Shown one piece after another: positions 22,377-33,478 of a DNA stretch of 64,000 nucleotides. This DNA is from Aspergillus flavus (taxonomy: Eukaryota > Ascomycota > Eurotiomycetes > Eurotiales > Aspergillaceae). Positions within the stretch are counted from its first letter, which is position 1. Each line of letters begins with the position of its first letter. The stretch is from positions 930,001 through 994,000 of the forward strand of contig NC_092410.1 in NCBI RefSeq assembly GCF_009017415.1, given 5' to 3'. The notes under the pieces are model-generated. The model was given only the letters and a program-made list of their open reading frames with translations. It made no database searches and was not told where the DNA came from. A program made the translations under genes and the position numbers.

Positions 22377-24986
22377 ATGACGCGCCCCCGAATTGTTCGT
22401 GCTGGTACGTAGCGATACAAGCTATTGATACCCGACTCCATCAACGTTAAAGGCTAACTGCTAGGCGTTAGACACTCTTGATCTTCAAGACCAGCATGCA
22501 CCCTCGGCTAAGGATCACTCGAAACAGAATATAGTCGTAGGCAGCGGATTTGGTCCGCACCAGGAGCAGTCCATTCGACACGCCGATCAAGACACCAGAA
22601 CAGAAGTGATGCATGGGCCCGGGGCCGAAGAAAATAGTATAGATGAACATCGCGACGGTATCGATATATACGACGACGACGATGATTTGGACGATGACTT
22701 GGGACATAGTCAGCATGTTGGAGGCTCAGAAGACGGTGATTTAGCAGACGGAGAAGGTGACGATGATTTGTTGGACGATGATCTGATGGATAAAATCTCG
22801 AGCTCCCCATCTATCGACGACGGTGCGTTGTATCTCTTAATAAAGCCCATGGATATTGAAGGCGGGCCCATGCTTTTGATTTCTTACCAAAGTTCGCGGA
22901 CAAAGTTCTGACATTCAGTAGAGGATATCGACTTCGAGTTTGTTTATGCGCTTCACAACTTCGTGGCAACTGTTGATGGACAAGCCAATGCGGCAAAGGG
23001 TGACACTATGGTCCTTCTGGACGACAGTAACAGCTACTGGTGGCTTGTTCGAATCGTCAAAGACGGCAGTATTGGTAAGCTGGGCATTTAGATTCCATGA
23101 AGGGAAGCTCATTGGTAATAGGGTATCTGCCTGCTGAGCACATTGAGACACCTACCGAACGATTGGCAAGATTAAACAAGCACAGAAACGTCGATGTATG
23201 TGATTTTATTCTAGTATTAAAGGACGTCCTCTAACAAAAGCAGCTTTCCGCGACTATGCTGGGAGACAACTCGGAAAAGTCTAAGAATCTACTGAAGAAA
23301 GCAATGCGCCGTAGGAATGCGAAGACCGTAACATTTACGAGCCCAACATACATAGAAGCATCTGACATAGAGTTTTCGACGGATGACGAACTGGATGAAG
23401 TTGCTTCTTTGACCGATGCGGATGGATTGCGAGGGGATGTTGACGACTTACAAGAGAGTGAACATGAGGACATTGTTGTCGAGCCTCTCCGACCGAAGTC
23501 GCAAAGAGACAAGGCAAGCGAGGATTTGGAAACAGTACACGAAGCGAAAGAATCTGATCGGGCCAGCCCCGAAAAACAACGATCTAGTGCTGAGTTGTTG
23601 GAGTCTGAAGGTATGGTTTTCCCTCCGACTTATGCAGAACGAAACGTATGGTCAATTGCTAAAACTAATACAGCAGAAACTGCTGTCAGCCGATCAAGAA
23701 ATGGGACTGTACGGAACACAGATTCATTCTTCAAGGATGACACTGTTGAGACGAAGAAGATCTCTCTTACACCCAACCTCCTCCGCGACGAGGTTGGAAG
23801 TAGTAGCGTGGCTAATGACGCAAGAGAGGTAGGATACACTCCATAAGTTTTCAGCTGAAAATGTGCTGACAATATATCAATTTGTAAGACCCGTGGAAGC
23901 ATGGAAGCTGTTGAGAAAGCTCTCAGTGCATATGATAAGAACAAGGACGACAAAAAGCGCAAAGACAAGAAACCAGGGATGCTCAGTGGCTTGTTCAAGA
24001 GAAAAGACAAAAAGACTAAGGCAGCCGAAGACGAGACTGATGAAGCAGAAAAGATTTCGGGTGAATTGTCGCGATCTTCGCCACAACCCAAGACATCGTC
24101 CGAATCTATCTCGTCTCCCGAGTCCAAGTCTCCTAACCCTCTCGTGGTGCAGAAACAGCCCAGCAAGCTGCAGAAGCCGTCTCCAATCGTCCAAGCTCCT
24201 CCAAGGAATGGCGTGGAGCAGGAACGTGTGACACAAAGATCAGTGGAGGCCAATGATGATTTGAACGTTATGCAGAGCCAGAGAAACGAACAAACGATAC
24301 GACAAGTACCGTCCGAGGACAATATCCCACAGTCCCCTGTCTCGACCAGTATTCAGCAAGACCAACCTTTGTCCTCTCCCATCCGGACATCAAGCCCGCT
24401 GAAGAAACTCAACACTGCACAGCCAAATTCGGGAGGCACGGTTGCATCTCCTACCAAGCCTCACTATTCGCAACACTCTGTTGCCTCTCCACCACAAAAG
24501 TTCCCTCCAAGGCAGGATGTGGGATACCAAGGCCTTCGTGGAGATTCACCGGTGGAAGTTTCTTCAGTGGATATCTCCCCGGTGGAAGGCCCATCTTCAC
24601 CAGGTGCACCGGGAATGACAATGGATCCATCATCGCCTGGAGGTTTCTCCGTCTCCCCGGTATCCCCACCTTTGTCTCCAGCTGTCGAGAGTAATGGTAG
24701 CAGGAATCTCGATGCAGAGAGGACATCGTTTGACGTGGGGTCGGCCGATACACCAACATGGAGCGATGCCAGCCTACGATCCTATCTAGACGATGAAAGC
24801 GACATCCGCGATCTGTTCATCATCGTTCATGATAACTCCAACGTTCCTCCTGCAGGCCCTGATCACCCAATCACTGGCAGCCTATTCAAGGAGGAGAGCA
24901 AGCGACTGAAGGAAATGAACAGCCAGTTAGATTCGATGCTAGCTGACTGGGTAGGCCGAAAGATGCGGAAGTCTATAAGCCAATGA
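22377..24986 (+). CDS. teaC: SH3-domain cell polarity protein, Tea4/Bud14 family
   Basis: Predicted homologue of fission yeast Tea4, budding yeast Bud14 and Aspergillus TeaC. These place polarity markers at cell tips and septation sites and recruit type-1 phosphatase. Six exons, 22377-22404, 22472-22822, 22919-23074, 23122-23195, 23244-23828, 23889-24986, give 763 residues. An acidic Asp-run segment (about 80-120) precedes the SH3 domain (about 130-190): FEFVYALHNFVATVDGQ, MVLLDDSNSYWWLV, GYLPAEHIE. Just behind it, KTVTF at 230-234 fits the RVxF docking motif for PP1, in the same place relative to SH3 as in this family. A lysine-rich coiled segment (EKALSAYDKNKDDKKRKDKK), a long Ser/Pro region and a conserved C-terminal end (WSDASLRSYLDDESDIRDLF) follow. 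The first intron must use the second AG (after GCGTTAG) to avoid an in-frame stop. Confidence 0.88.
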
Positions 24987-25793
24987 TCGTATCTCTGGGC
25001 CTTGACAGACGTTTCTCGCTTAAACATCTAGTCATTACGAAAGTTCTATGTTGGCCGGGAGCTAACAATGTGCTGGACACATGACTCTAGTTGGGCCATA
25101 GTATCAATCATTCTCTGTGTTTTCCAGGTTATTCACACAATCTATTTGTCGGGTTTCTGTAGCGCACAATGTGTGGCAGCGCGGAACTACATATGGATGG
25201 CCTAGAATTTTTGTCTTTAGACTACAGAGGTCTGTTTTTATCTTCTGGCTCTGCCCCATTACTTGCTATATTTCCCTACGAGGCTCTCTCATTCTTTATT
25301 TTTGCTTTCCTTTGTGCGTTTTTCAAGCTTTCTTTCCTGTGCCTAGCGATTTTCTGTTCCCCACATAACAACGCCTATTATGGGATACCCCAAGTCACAT
25401 ACATATTCTGTCGACTACAAACTTTTTCTTTTCTTTGCCTGTCTTTTGATACAATAACCAGCGAATATTACGAAGATTATGTTCAATTTTAAGATCGGTA
25501 CGAAGTAGGCCGTACATCAATCCCCACCGTAACTGAGCGACTCCGTCATTAGTATATGCCTGCAATCCGTCATGATGTCCCAAGCTAGATCCCTCATAAA
25601 ACAAATAACGATAGCAATAAAAATAAAAACCTACAACTTTAGTCCATGGACAATAGGGAAAAAAGACAAAAAAATAAAGGGCCGCCCAAAAACGGAGGTA
25701 TATGACAACACAGCCTCGCGGTATACAAAAGTCTCCGTCTCCAGACGGAGATTTACTCCCGCCCAACACAGTATAGACCCCAACCCCTACGAA
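24987..25793. other. Intergenic, no gene recognised
   Basis: T-rich 3' flank of the TeaC-like gene, then A-rich DNA. Frames of 107 and 124 codons on opposite strands here are low-complexity aromatic translations of T-rich sequence and are not called. Confidence 0.5.
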
Positions 25794-25801
25794 TATAAAA
25801 G
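25794..25801 (+). promoter_or_regulatory. TATA box (TATAAAAG)
   Basis: A consensus TATAAAAG lies 123 bases before the ATG of the Rossmann-fold gene. Spacing and orientation are suitable for its promoter. Confidence 0.5.
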
Positions 25802-25923
25802 ATGGCCTGGATCCAAGAATATAGGTTTCAATTCATCATTCACAATCACGACTCCAAGATTTACAGTTACTTCTTCCATTTGCATCTTCAATTTTCCTAT
25901 TCACCATCATCACTATCATCATC

Positions 25924-26782
25924 ATGGCTGCGAGCAACCTTCATACTGTTGCTTTCTTTGGCGCCACTGGCGGATGTAATTTGGCTTGTTTGGTTCATGC
26001 CTTGGAGGCTGGTATTAGTTGTTCTGCTTGTATGTATTTGGTTCATTTCTTTCTGTCTACCTACTATGTCCCTTTTTACGGTACATATTGGTGTTCAATT
26101 GTGATGCTAACGATATCTAGTGGTTCGTGATCCGGCCAAGCTCCAGAATCTACTGCGCCAACGGGGTATTTCCGATTCAGTCACCGCAGAAAAGCTCTGT
26201 ATCGTGAAAGGCAACGTCACAGACCTTGACGCAGTGAAACAGACACTCATGTACAATGGCCGACCTGTCGACATAATCATCTCCGGCGTCGGCGGTAAGC
26301 CCGTTTTCACGAACCCGTTGAGACCCAGACTCGACAACCCGACTATCTGCCAGGACGCCGTTAGAACCATACTTGCGGCATCCCGAGCGCTTGGTGCGAA
26401 GCCGGTGCTCATCGCTATCAGCTCGGTGGGATTGACTACCAAGAAGCGAGACTGGCCGATTGCCCTGGCGCCATTGAACTACTGGCTGCTGAGGGAACCA
26501 CATGCGGACAAGAAAGTCATGGAGGAGACTATTTTTGAAGAAATGAGCAAGCCCGATGAGGATAGGGCTATTCGGGATTATACCCTTGTTCGTCCTAGTT
26601 GGTTCACGAATGGTGAGGGAGTCGGGCTGGGTAAGATTAGGGCTGGGACGGAGATGAACCCGGCGGTTGGGTATACTATTTGTCGCAATGATGTTGGTCT
26701 TTGGATTTTTGAGAACTTTCTTCGTCGGCCGTTGCAGCTGGATAACCCGTATCTGGGACGGCCGATAAGCATTACTGCTTAA
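25924..26782 (+). CDS. NAD(P)-binding Rossmann-fold protein, atypical SDR/NmrA-like
   Basis: Two exons, 25924-26029 and 26121-26782, give 255 residues. Exon 1 holds the dinucleotide fold start: TVAFFGATGGCNLACLVHALEAG, a beta-alpha-beta unit with GxxG at 13-16. The third glycine expected in GATGGxG is replaced (C-N). Across the junction LVRDPAKL is the classic end of the second strand in NmrA-like/atypical SDRs. GNVTDLDAVKQTL, VDIIISGVGG, AISSVGL and YTLVRPSWFTNGEG follow the atypical-SDR pattern, where a YxxxK catalytic pair is usually absent, and I see none here. The role is therefore either redox sensing or an unassigned reductase. It has its own TATA box and ends 564 bases from the convergent transcription factor gene. 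Confidence 0.82.
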
Positions 26783-27346
26783 GGAGGAATGAAGAGAGTG
26801 AGGTTTTGATGCGCATAGAGTGGAAGTTTGGCTGTCATCTTTGCGGTTATTTTTTTCGTCTCTTCCTTTCTGGTATTTTCCCTTCCTTTTCTCCATTTGC
26901 TCTGTTGGTGATAAATACCCTCTGTTTCTGTGTCCATGGTGTTCTTATATGGTGTCTTGTTAGTTTAGAGCTTCTTATCTCAGATTGATGTCTGTAGTAA
27001 CAATCTAATGCTGATCAACTAAGTTTTATAAAGTCAAATGGTTTTTCACCAGCCATGTCCAGTCAGCACTCCATCTGTCGTTTAATCTCATTAGTCCGTC
27101 CGGTACAATTACAGGGTTTAAACCCACCGTATAGTGGCCGAATCCGTTTTCAACTCAATGCTTTATGACTGCCAAAAGCTAGTATATTTGAAGATAGACC
27201 TCACGCAAACGGCTGTTAGCCCCGTGTTTACTATAATGACCACCGGCATAAGACGACTTGACTGCCGGAAGCAGTTTGACATTTCTATAGCTGCGACACG
27301 CCTAATTTCATAATGAGGCCCGTGTTTGCAGCCATGAATGCCCACA
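26783..27346. other. Convergent intergenic region
   Basis: Space between the 3' ends of the Rossmann-fold gene and the Zn2Cys6 gene. It is T-rich near 26840-26990 (3' untranslated sequence), with nothing else recognised. Confidence 0.5.
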
Positions 27347-30015
27347 TCAATTGCCGTACAAGGTTCCCATGTTATCATCGGAGCTGCTGAGCAACTGTAA
27401 CAGCAAATCATTGTCCAAAGGCTGCTCTGACAGCGTGAAATTGTCCATGTCACTACGTATAGGTTCTGTCATTTCATATGGCGAGTTGAGCTCGCTCGGC
27501 CGGTCAGTGGTATTGGCGAGACTCAAAGGCGAACCCCTGGGACCACGATACACCAAATCTAGACTTTCCCCATCGCCTGGAAGCAAGCGCATTGGATTCT
27601 GAATGTGGAGAAGATCTTGCTCTGACCCCATGCTCTGCTTGCTCTGCTGCAACCTGGTATAGTCCTGATACAACTGCTCACGGGTATCAGTAACTCCAGA
27701 AAGCCCAAGAAGCGTGCCGATGATGGGATCATCCACAAAGAATGGGTCCGTAATTCCCGAGACCGGCTGCCGGTCCACCAAGAGCGCATCGGGAACTATG
27801 TCTGACGATGACAAGTCCCCAAGTCGAGCAGTGGCAAAGGCGGGATCTAACAGCAAGCCCTCAATATGGGGTAAGTCAAGATTCAGAGCTATCGATGAGT
27901 CAGGGGTCCTGTGCTGGGCAGATGAAAGCACTTGTTCGGGCTCAGGTAGGATTTGAAGGTGTTGAAATGCCAATTTCGCCCATTTGAGCCGTTTCTTAAC
28001 AGGCCGCATCACGGATCCACATCGTGACACCGCATCACTTTTACAGATTTGATGGAACTTATCAGCATAATCCGCCAACTGTTTTTTGAATGCTGCTTTT
28101 TCTTTTTGGTTGTCAATCGAACCGCGGCTGAGATGGTCGTAGATATGAACAAGGGCTCTGCTACATGTATCTAGCCCCAGGACAAGCATATTGATAAATT
28201 CCACCCCGTCGCCTCGCTGTACTGGCATTAGACCCTTTGACGGATCTAGGGAGCGGTACGAGAGGGCTAGAAGCGCTGACGCAGACTGGCAGAATGCATT
28301 TATGGCTGTAGACGACAGGCTCAACGACTCTTGGTCCGTTTTGTTCTGGGAGAATAACATGTGCGTGATTATAATATGATAGGCAGTCAACAGGTAAAGC
28401 TGCGAAGACAACATCGTGATTCGTCTCTCCACAGCTTGTACCGCCTGAAGGAGGACATCTCTAATCTTCACCGACAACGTGGGGAAATCAGCACAAGACT
28501 GAAGGAGATCGTATAATTGATGGATATGCTGTTCCTGCCATGAGGCGTTTGGGACTTTCTTGGCAGGCATATCGAAATACAGAATGTAGATGTGAGATAC
28601 AGTGCTGGCAATATGGCTGAGAGGCCATAGACGTCGTAAGGCTTGTATCTGTGCCGAAAGCGTAGAGATGTTGTCTGATGCCTGGTCCAAGCGGATCAGG
28701 GCTGAGGTGGTCTCATCTAAACAGGGAAATTCAGGGATCTCATCGGGGCCGAAGAGCGCAAGCGCCTGGTCAAACTGCATAAAGGCCCAGGTGGTGGTGG
28801 TCAAACATAACCAGTGAATATTTTGCAGGACCTCTTTCTTGACCAGGTCAATCTCAACACCATTCAATTTCACTCTCTTTATGTCGGTATTCTTCCCTGT
28901 TTTGGCTAAACGTGAGGCCATATAGCAAGTATAACCCACAATGCAGGTTGCTCGGCGGGCATGGCCCAAGCACAGCTCCCTCCATGCTATGAGAAACAGA
29001 GTTTGTGCTGTGGAAAGTGCTTCTGAGTCGCCAAGTGGTAGCTGGCGTTGTTTGATTTGAGTGGTGGCAAACTCGAACAACTTCTGGGATTCATCGCTTA
29101 TAGCCCCATGCTGCTCGCTAGTACCACCTAAAACATGGTAAGCATCGGCCAGAATTATTGCCAATAGGGCTTCATCCACTGTTCCATCCTTAACGTCACT
29201 AGTAAGCAAGGTTTTTGATACGAGTGGCGATAGAGGATGCGCCGAAAACCACATGTCAACCAACTGCAAGATGCGATGCTTTCCCAGAGCTGTTAGAGGA
29301 TTTTGATGCTGTGGAGGATCGAACATGGATGATGTAGTGTCAGCCACTAGACTAGCAATAAAGAAGTTTCGGTTCCCATTCTCTGGCTGTCCACATCTCA
29401 AAGAGCCAACGCGCAGCAGTAGCAGTTCCAGCATCTCTTGGGCAATGGAGGATAGTAGCCCATCATAGTTGACCTGATGCTGTGTAGGATGGCTGGATGG
29501 CGTCGAAGTGTACGGCCGCCGGTGGCGCTGGAAAGAGGTTATAGACAACTGAAGAAGATTGGATTCCGATCCAGTCTTGCTGATAAAATAATCATCAAAC
29601 ATCTGTTCTAGTTCGTTGCCCAGTGTGCGAACCTTCTTGAGGGCCACTGACGCGGACAACGGTGATTCGTCACTCAAAGCACTGGCTATTGTGGTATTAG
29701 TCAATAAAATGGACTGCTTCCTGTCGCGCTTGCTGATACCCGGGTTAAGCGTGCACTTGTCCTCCGTTCTTTTGCGCTTTGGTCGGCCCTTGCGGGCTTC
29801 GGGGCCGTAGACGCAGTTGATATTACGGTCTCGGCAAGCGTTGCAGATACGTCCACCAGAACATCGAATCTTTCGGCCCCGACAAAAGATACAGCTCTGT
29901 CGCAGGCCGGATGTTCCTGAATGAGCGTGTCAGTTGAGAAACTCTTCATGCCGTCGGAAGCTACAACAAAGAATGAGCGGAATCAAGGCGTATCCTTACT
30001 AGTCTGCGTCTCCAT
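27347..30015 (-). CDS. Zn2Cys6 fungal transcription factor
   Basis: Nuclear DNA-binding regulator. Two exons on the minus strand, 30000-30015 (only 16 coding bases) and 27347-29916, give 861 residues. The splice adds METQT to the zinc cluster, which is complete: Cys 14, 17, 24, 30, 33, 40 in CX2CX6CX5CX2CX6C, with basic RGRKIRC between. A basic stretch RKGRPKRKR at 47-55 follows and is a likely nuclear localisation and DNA-contact segment. The middle ~600 residues contain alpha-helical text typical of the fungal-specific regulatory region (LGHARRATCIVGYTCYMASRL), and the acidic, leucine-rich end (LDNDLLLQLLSSSDDN) resembles an activation domain. A model starting at the long frame alone would lose the zinc cluster. 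The target pathway is unknown; no cluster of enzymes surrounds it. Confidence 0.88.
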
Positions 30016-30842
30016 ATTGACGGCGTCTTTGAAATGTGTTGTCGCTTGGTCACTTCCGGCGAAGTATGAGTATAGTGGCGTTGGACGCTCACCGTCAGAT
30101 TTTCAAGCTTGCATGACTAGTAATCAATAATAATAATCCATATTATACAATTGGCCGTATTCCTTAGAGCACTAGTCTATTAGCTAGGGGACAGATAGAA
30201 GGAAGATGAAGAAAGTTAGATCAGATGAATCTGATAGTCAGCCTGATGGCATTTGGTCGTAACGTGATTTATCTCCGAAGCCGAACTCGGCTAGTCACTT
30301 CCTTTGGTGCCAACACAGCAATTCTCCATCATCACAATAAGATACGATAATTATACAAATTATCTAAGACGAATGATGAACTTCGGACCTCATATTCTAC
30401 CCTCTGTTCCTTCGTCTATCGATTGTTATTATTCAGAAATGTCTTCAATGTGACCTACGGGAAACCTGGAAGTTGTATTTGAGATTCAGCTGGACCAAGC
30501 ATGCATTTCATTCACCTTCGTTATGTTACAGAACCTTTACTAGTTAGGGCCAATAATAAACTTACTGAGGCCCAGGAACTTAGTTCTTTCGTCGGCGACC
30601 GGCACATTATATCTGCTAAGAGGACCATGAGCTTCGCCAAGGACATGAATCCGGTGTAGAGCGGATTTGCACGCCTCATGGTCTGAGATGCCTGCAAATA
30701 CTTGTGACCTTCTCAAGATTAAACCCTAAATGTGACTACATTACATTCACAGTGACGACAAAGCGAAGGGCGAATTCAAAAGAGGCATGAGGGTCTGTGA
30801 TGTATACGTCAAAGACAGTGTGGTATTTTTATAGCATAAGAG
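30016..30842. other. Intergenic, left part of a decayed interval
   Basis: Upstream of the Zn2Cys6 gene and downstream of the broken cysteine-rich gene. No open frame of note, no repeat and no RNA gene recognised. Confidence 0.5.
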
Positions 30843-31416
30843 CTATGTTGGGAATTTCATTCGCCGGATCTTATCACAACCAAATATTATTCCCCCAGGG
30901 ATCCTATCTCGACCCAAACTAACGCCTCTTCTGACAGTCTTGTGGGCATCAATAGAAATCAGGTTCTTTATATCGATCGGCTGAGCTTGGTCTTCATCTG
31001 ACAGAACGAAGGCACTACCCTGTTTCAAATATCCCTTAGCATGATCAGAATCAATGGGACACACAAATGAGGGGAATTGCCTTGTGCATTATCTTGTTTA
31101 CAGTGGGCCGGCTCACTGCCACACCACAGATACTTGCTTCCCGACAAACAACCACTGCCATAAGCATCATAACAATCTTTGGGAATGTATCCCTTCTGAA
31201 GCAATGTGTTCACACTATCATATTTCGTATATCGGTTCAACCAATAGCCATTGCTACTCTCGTGCTGGCAGATCTGACCGTTATCTCCAATTTGGCAGAA
31301 AGGGGCGGTTCCCCTCCAGTGACAGCGTCCAGAGCCATCACCATTGTCACAATTGGTCTTTCCAAGAACCCAATCAGAAAGAGAGAGGTTATAGGGAGAA
31401 TTTTAAAGGCATGCAT
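30843..31416 (-). pseudogene. Frameshifted gene for a small secreted cysteine-rich protein
   Basis: The minus strand shows protein-like sequence in three successive frames. Frame 1 starts with an ATG at 31416 and reads as a signal peptide of about 16 residues, basic then hydrophobic (MHAFKILPITSLFLIG). From about 31400 the convincing sequence is in a second frame, open 31025-31402: a cysteine-rich domain with CHWRGTAPFC (31295-31324), further Cys in GQICQH, KDCYDAYGSGC and YLWCGSE. From about 31090 a third frame runs to a stop at 30843. No intron with acceptable signals links the frames, so at least two frame breaks are present; sequencing error is possible. A TATA box lies 119 bases upstream. 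The H-W-x-G-T-A-P-F-C motif is, from memory, shared by secreted proteins of unknown function. No function is assigned. Confidence 0.55.
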
Positions 31417-32397
31417 TTTTGAGAACTGAAGAATGGCTGTGGGTAGTATAAAGTAGTAATAGAGAAATAGCACAGTTGCATGGAGTTGGGAGCTTGCGAT
31501 GACAGTTAAGAATCCTAGGTAGGGTATGAAGGGGTATTTATAGCTGAAAAGACAGCCTGAAAGGCTTCCCAATATGACTATGTAGCGTCAGTCTGAATCA
31601 TCATAAGTCTGGCTGGATTCTGTTCTCCCTTGTGTGGAAGATGTGTGATGATCTACGGAGTACACGATTGAAAATCAACTTAGCGAAGCATACGGAACTT
31701 TGGGTACGTACTTTCGACAGCTATTAGACTCTCCCGGTAGACAGTACAAGCCCACTGATTCTCTCTTCTGCCATGATACGACAATTCCCATTGTAGATCC
31801 CCTCTTGGGTAGTTCATCAGGTACTCACCGGATCGTCTGTGCCACCTAGATCCCTCGGGCTGAATGTCCGTCACTACACTTATACCCACATACAAACACA
31901 ATGAGTAACTCATGCACTAATTTAATTCTACTCATATCCCTCTACTCGAATATCGCCATTTATACCAACAAGTAAGTATAAGTGCACTTGCGTTGCGTCG
32001 CTTTATCAGTCTGACAGAAGGCGGGCATATAACAGTCATACAATGATCACCATGAAGATCGTCAATGGTAGCTTCATTTAGGTGGAGGAAAAGCGTGTAC
32101 CCCTCACCTTCTAATCTAAGCTTTGATAGTTTTCAGCTCCACTTCAGCAGTGCCGCAACGATCTCTGGTAGACTTTCCATCTATACCCTGGGCACTTTTC
32201 TCTATACCTCAGCGTGATTGGCCTTATGCAGTCATAATCACAATACATGCAAACTGGCAGCTCCATGATCTACTTGTAGTTGCCTAATATAATCAGCCTC
32301 ACTCGTTCGCAAAAAGACATGCCATCCACTTCCTCCGGCGTACTTTCCGTTGCCCACCAAAGAGCGTTGGACACTCCTCGGTCCTCATTCGTACCCA
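31417..32397. other. Intergenic with one unassigned minus-strand frame
   Basis: Contains the upstream region of the broken cysteine-rich gene. On the minus strand 31680-31913 there is an ATG-started frame of 77 codons rich in Trp, Tyr and Arg (SRWHRRSGEYLMNYPRGD) with donor-like GTGAGT and GTACGT inside. It may be a remnant of another gene, but I cannot match it to a family. Confidence 0.35.
31535..31542 (-). promoter_or_regulatory. TATA box (TATAAATA)
   Basis: On the minus strand TATAAATA lies 119-126 bases before the ATG of the frameshifted cysteine-rich gene, at normal fungal spacing. Its preservation argues that the gene below was active until recently, or that the frame breaks are sequencing errors. 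Confidence 0.5.
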
Positions 32398-32723
32398 TCA
32401 GATCCGTCTCGTACCTCGAAAGCACCAAGGATACCTTCTACATGAACTAGAGACGTCACTCTGAAAATTCTGGCTTTTAACCACCTTTCCACGGTTCAGG
32501 AGCTGATAAATGACATCCACGTAGTCGTCTTCGATGTCTTTTGCACATCTTGGTATCCGCGCGGTCGCGTTGATGTCCACGCCGTGCTGTGATTATGACT
32601 CGACGATCTCAGCGTATCATACCGTCTTGCCCCGCGAGTTGAGAACTCTACCGTGAGCGAAGTAGAAGGTAAACGAAATTCAACACCACCGCAAGATCTA
32701 GGCAGAAGCACGAGGGGTATCAT
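32398..32723 (-). pseudogene. Ankyrin-repeat gene remnant
   Basis: The minus strand carries pieces of ankyrin-repeat text interrupted by stops and shifts. In one frame NSRGKT, a stop, YAEIVES, a stop and QHGVDINATARIP follow each other, which is the order of an ankyrin repeat (NxxGxTxLHxAAxxGxxEIVxLLLxxGADIN). The next unit reads AKDIEDDYVDVIYQLLNRG, the second half of another repeat. Just upstream, VYLLLRSR in a different frame looks like the end of a preceding repeat. No start codon, promoter or intact frame covers it. I therefore call it a decayed fragment of an ankyrin-repeat protein gene; the parent gene cannot be reconstructed and the assignment rests on motif shape only. Confidence 0.45.
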
Positions 32724-33478
32724 ACTGACAGATGTACTACTAATAGTAGAAGGGTTTCTTCTGCGCTATAGGCAACTGTCCTTGTAAATTCCCTTGGGAA
32801 TACTTCGCCTTGCATGCAAGAACCAGTGCTAGTCGATATTAGATCTACTTATCTTTGGATTAATTTCTTTGTACAAGTTAAATGGGACAAATCTAGAGAG
32901 AGAAAAAACTTCACGTATCAACAATTGTGTCTATGTACAACTGCTCCTGTGTCGAAGAGTAGATATAAATATATGCTATTCTATACTATTTAGCAAACAT
33001 TTAGCGTCTAGGCCTGGCTTCGTGCAATGAATCTGTTCGTCATTTGTCTGACTTGGCAAAAAGCCCATCACTTGCTCGGTTGCTGCAGGAAAATTAGAAC
33101 ACGCCCGAGCACACGAGTCCAGAATCGGAAGGTCATGCAGAAACATGGACCTGCACTTCTTTTTCTTTTTCCCCCTTCTTCTTTGTCCTCATGCACGGTT
33201 GCTTCATCTGATTTTCAAGAAGTTCTGAAGAAGAGCTCTATGAAGTCTGGCAGACCGGGGTAGGGTCTGCAATGCTGTAAAGCTGCCACTTCATACCATC
33301 TTGGCGGAATGTCGTGCGAGAAGGTCAGCTGCGCTGCACGGTATGGTCATTAGGCAGTTGATCCATACTTCATGACTCCTTAAAATAAACAGTAACTAGT
33401 ATTTATTGACTGACACCTCCCCCTCGAAGCCCTGTGTACAAGGTGGTACCTGGATTTACTTCCCACCCCGCCTTCAGG
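32724..33478. other. Intergenic, no gene recognised
   Basis: Upstream flank of the glycine-zipper gene. A CT-rich stretch occurs near 33155-33190; otherwise featureless to me. Confidence 0.5.

Noticed and set aside
23630..24322. 230-codon minus-strand frame
   Set aside because: Antisense shadow of the TeaC-like gene; Ser/Leu-rich because the sense strand is Lys/Glu/Ser-rich.
25395..25769. 124-codon minus-strand frame between the TeaC-like and Rossmann-fold genes
   Set aside because: Aromatic residues come from an A-rich sense strand; no family resemblance and no promoter.
26177..26896. 239-codon minus-strand frame
   Set aside because: Antisense to the Rossmann-fold gene exon 2.
31067..31429. 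120-codon + strand frame, hydrophobic
   Set aside because: Opposite strand of the cysteine-rich gene; the minus-strand reading has a signal peptide, Cys motif and TATA box, which explains the region better.
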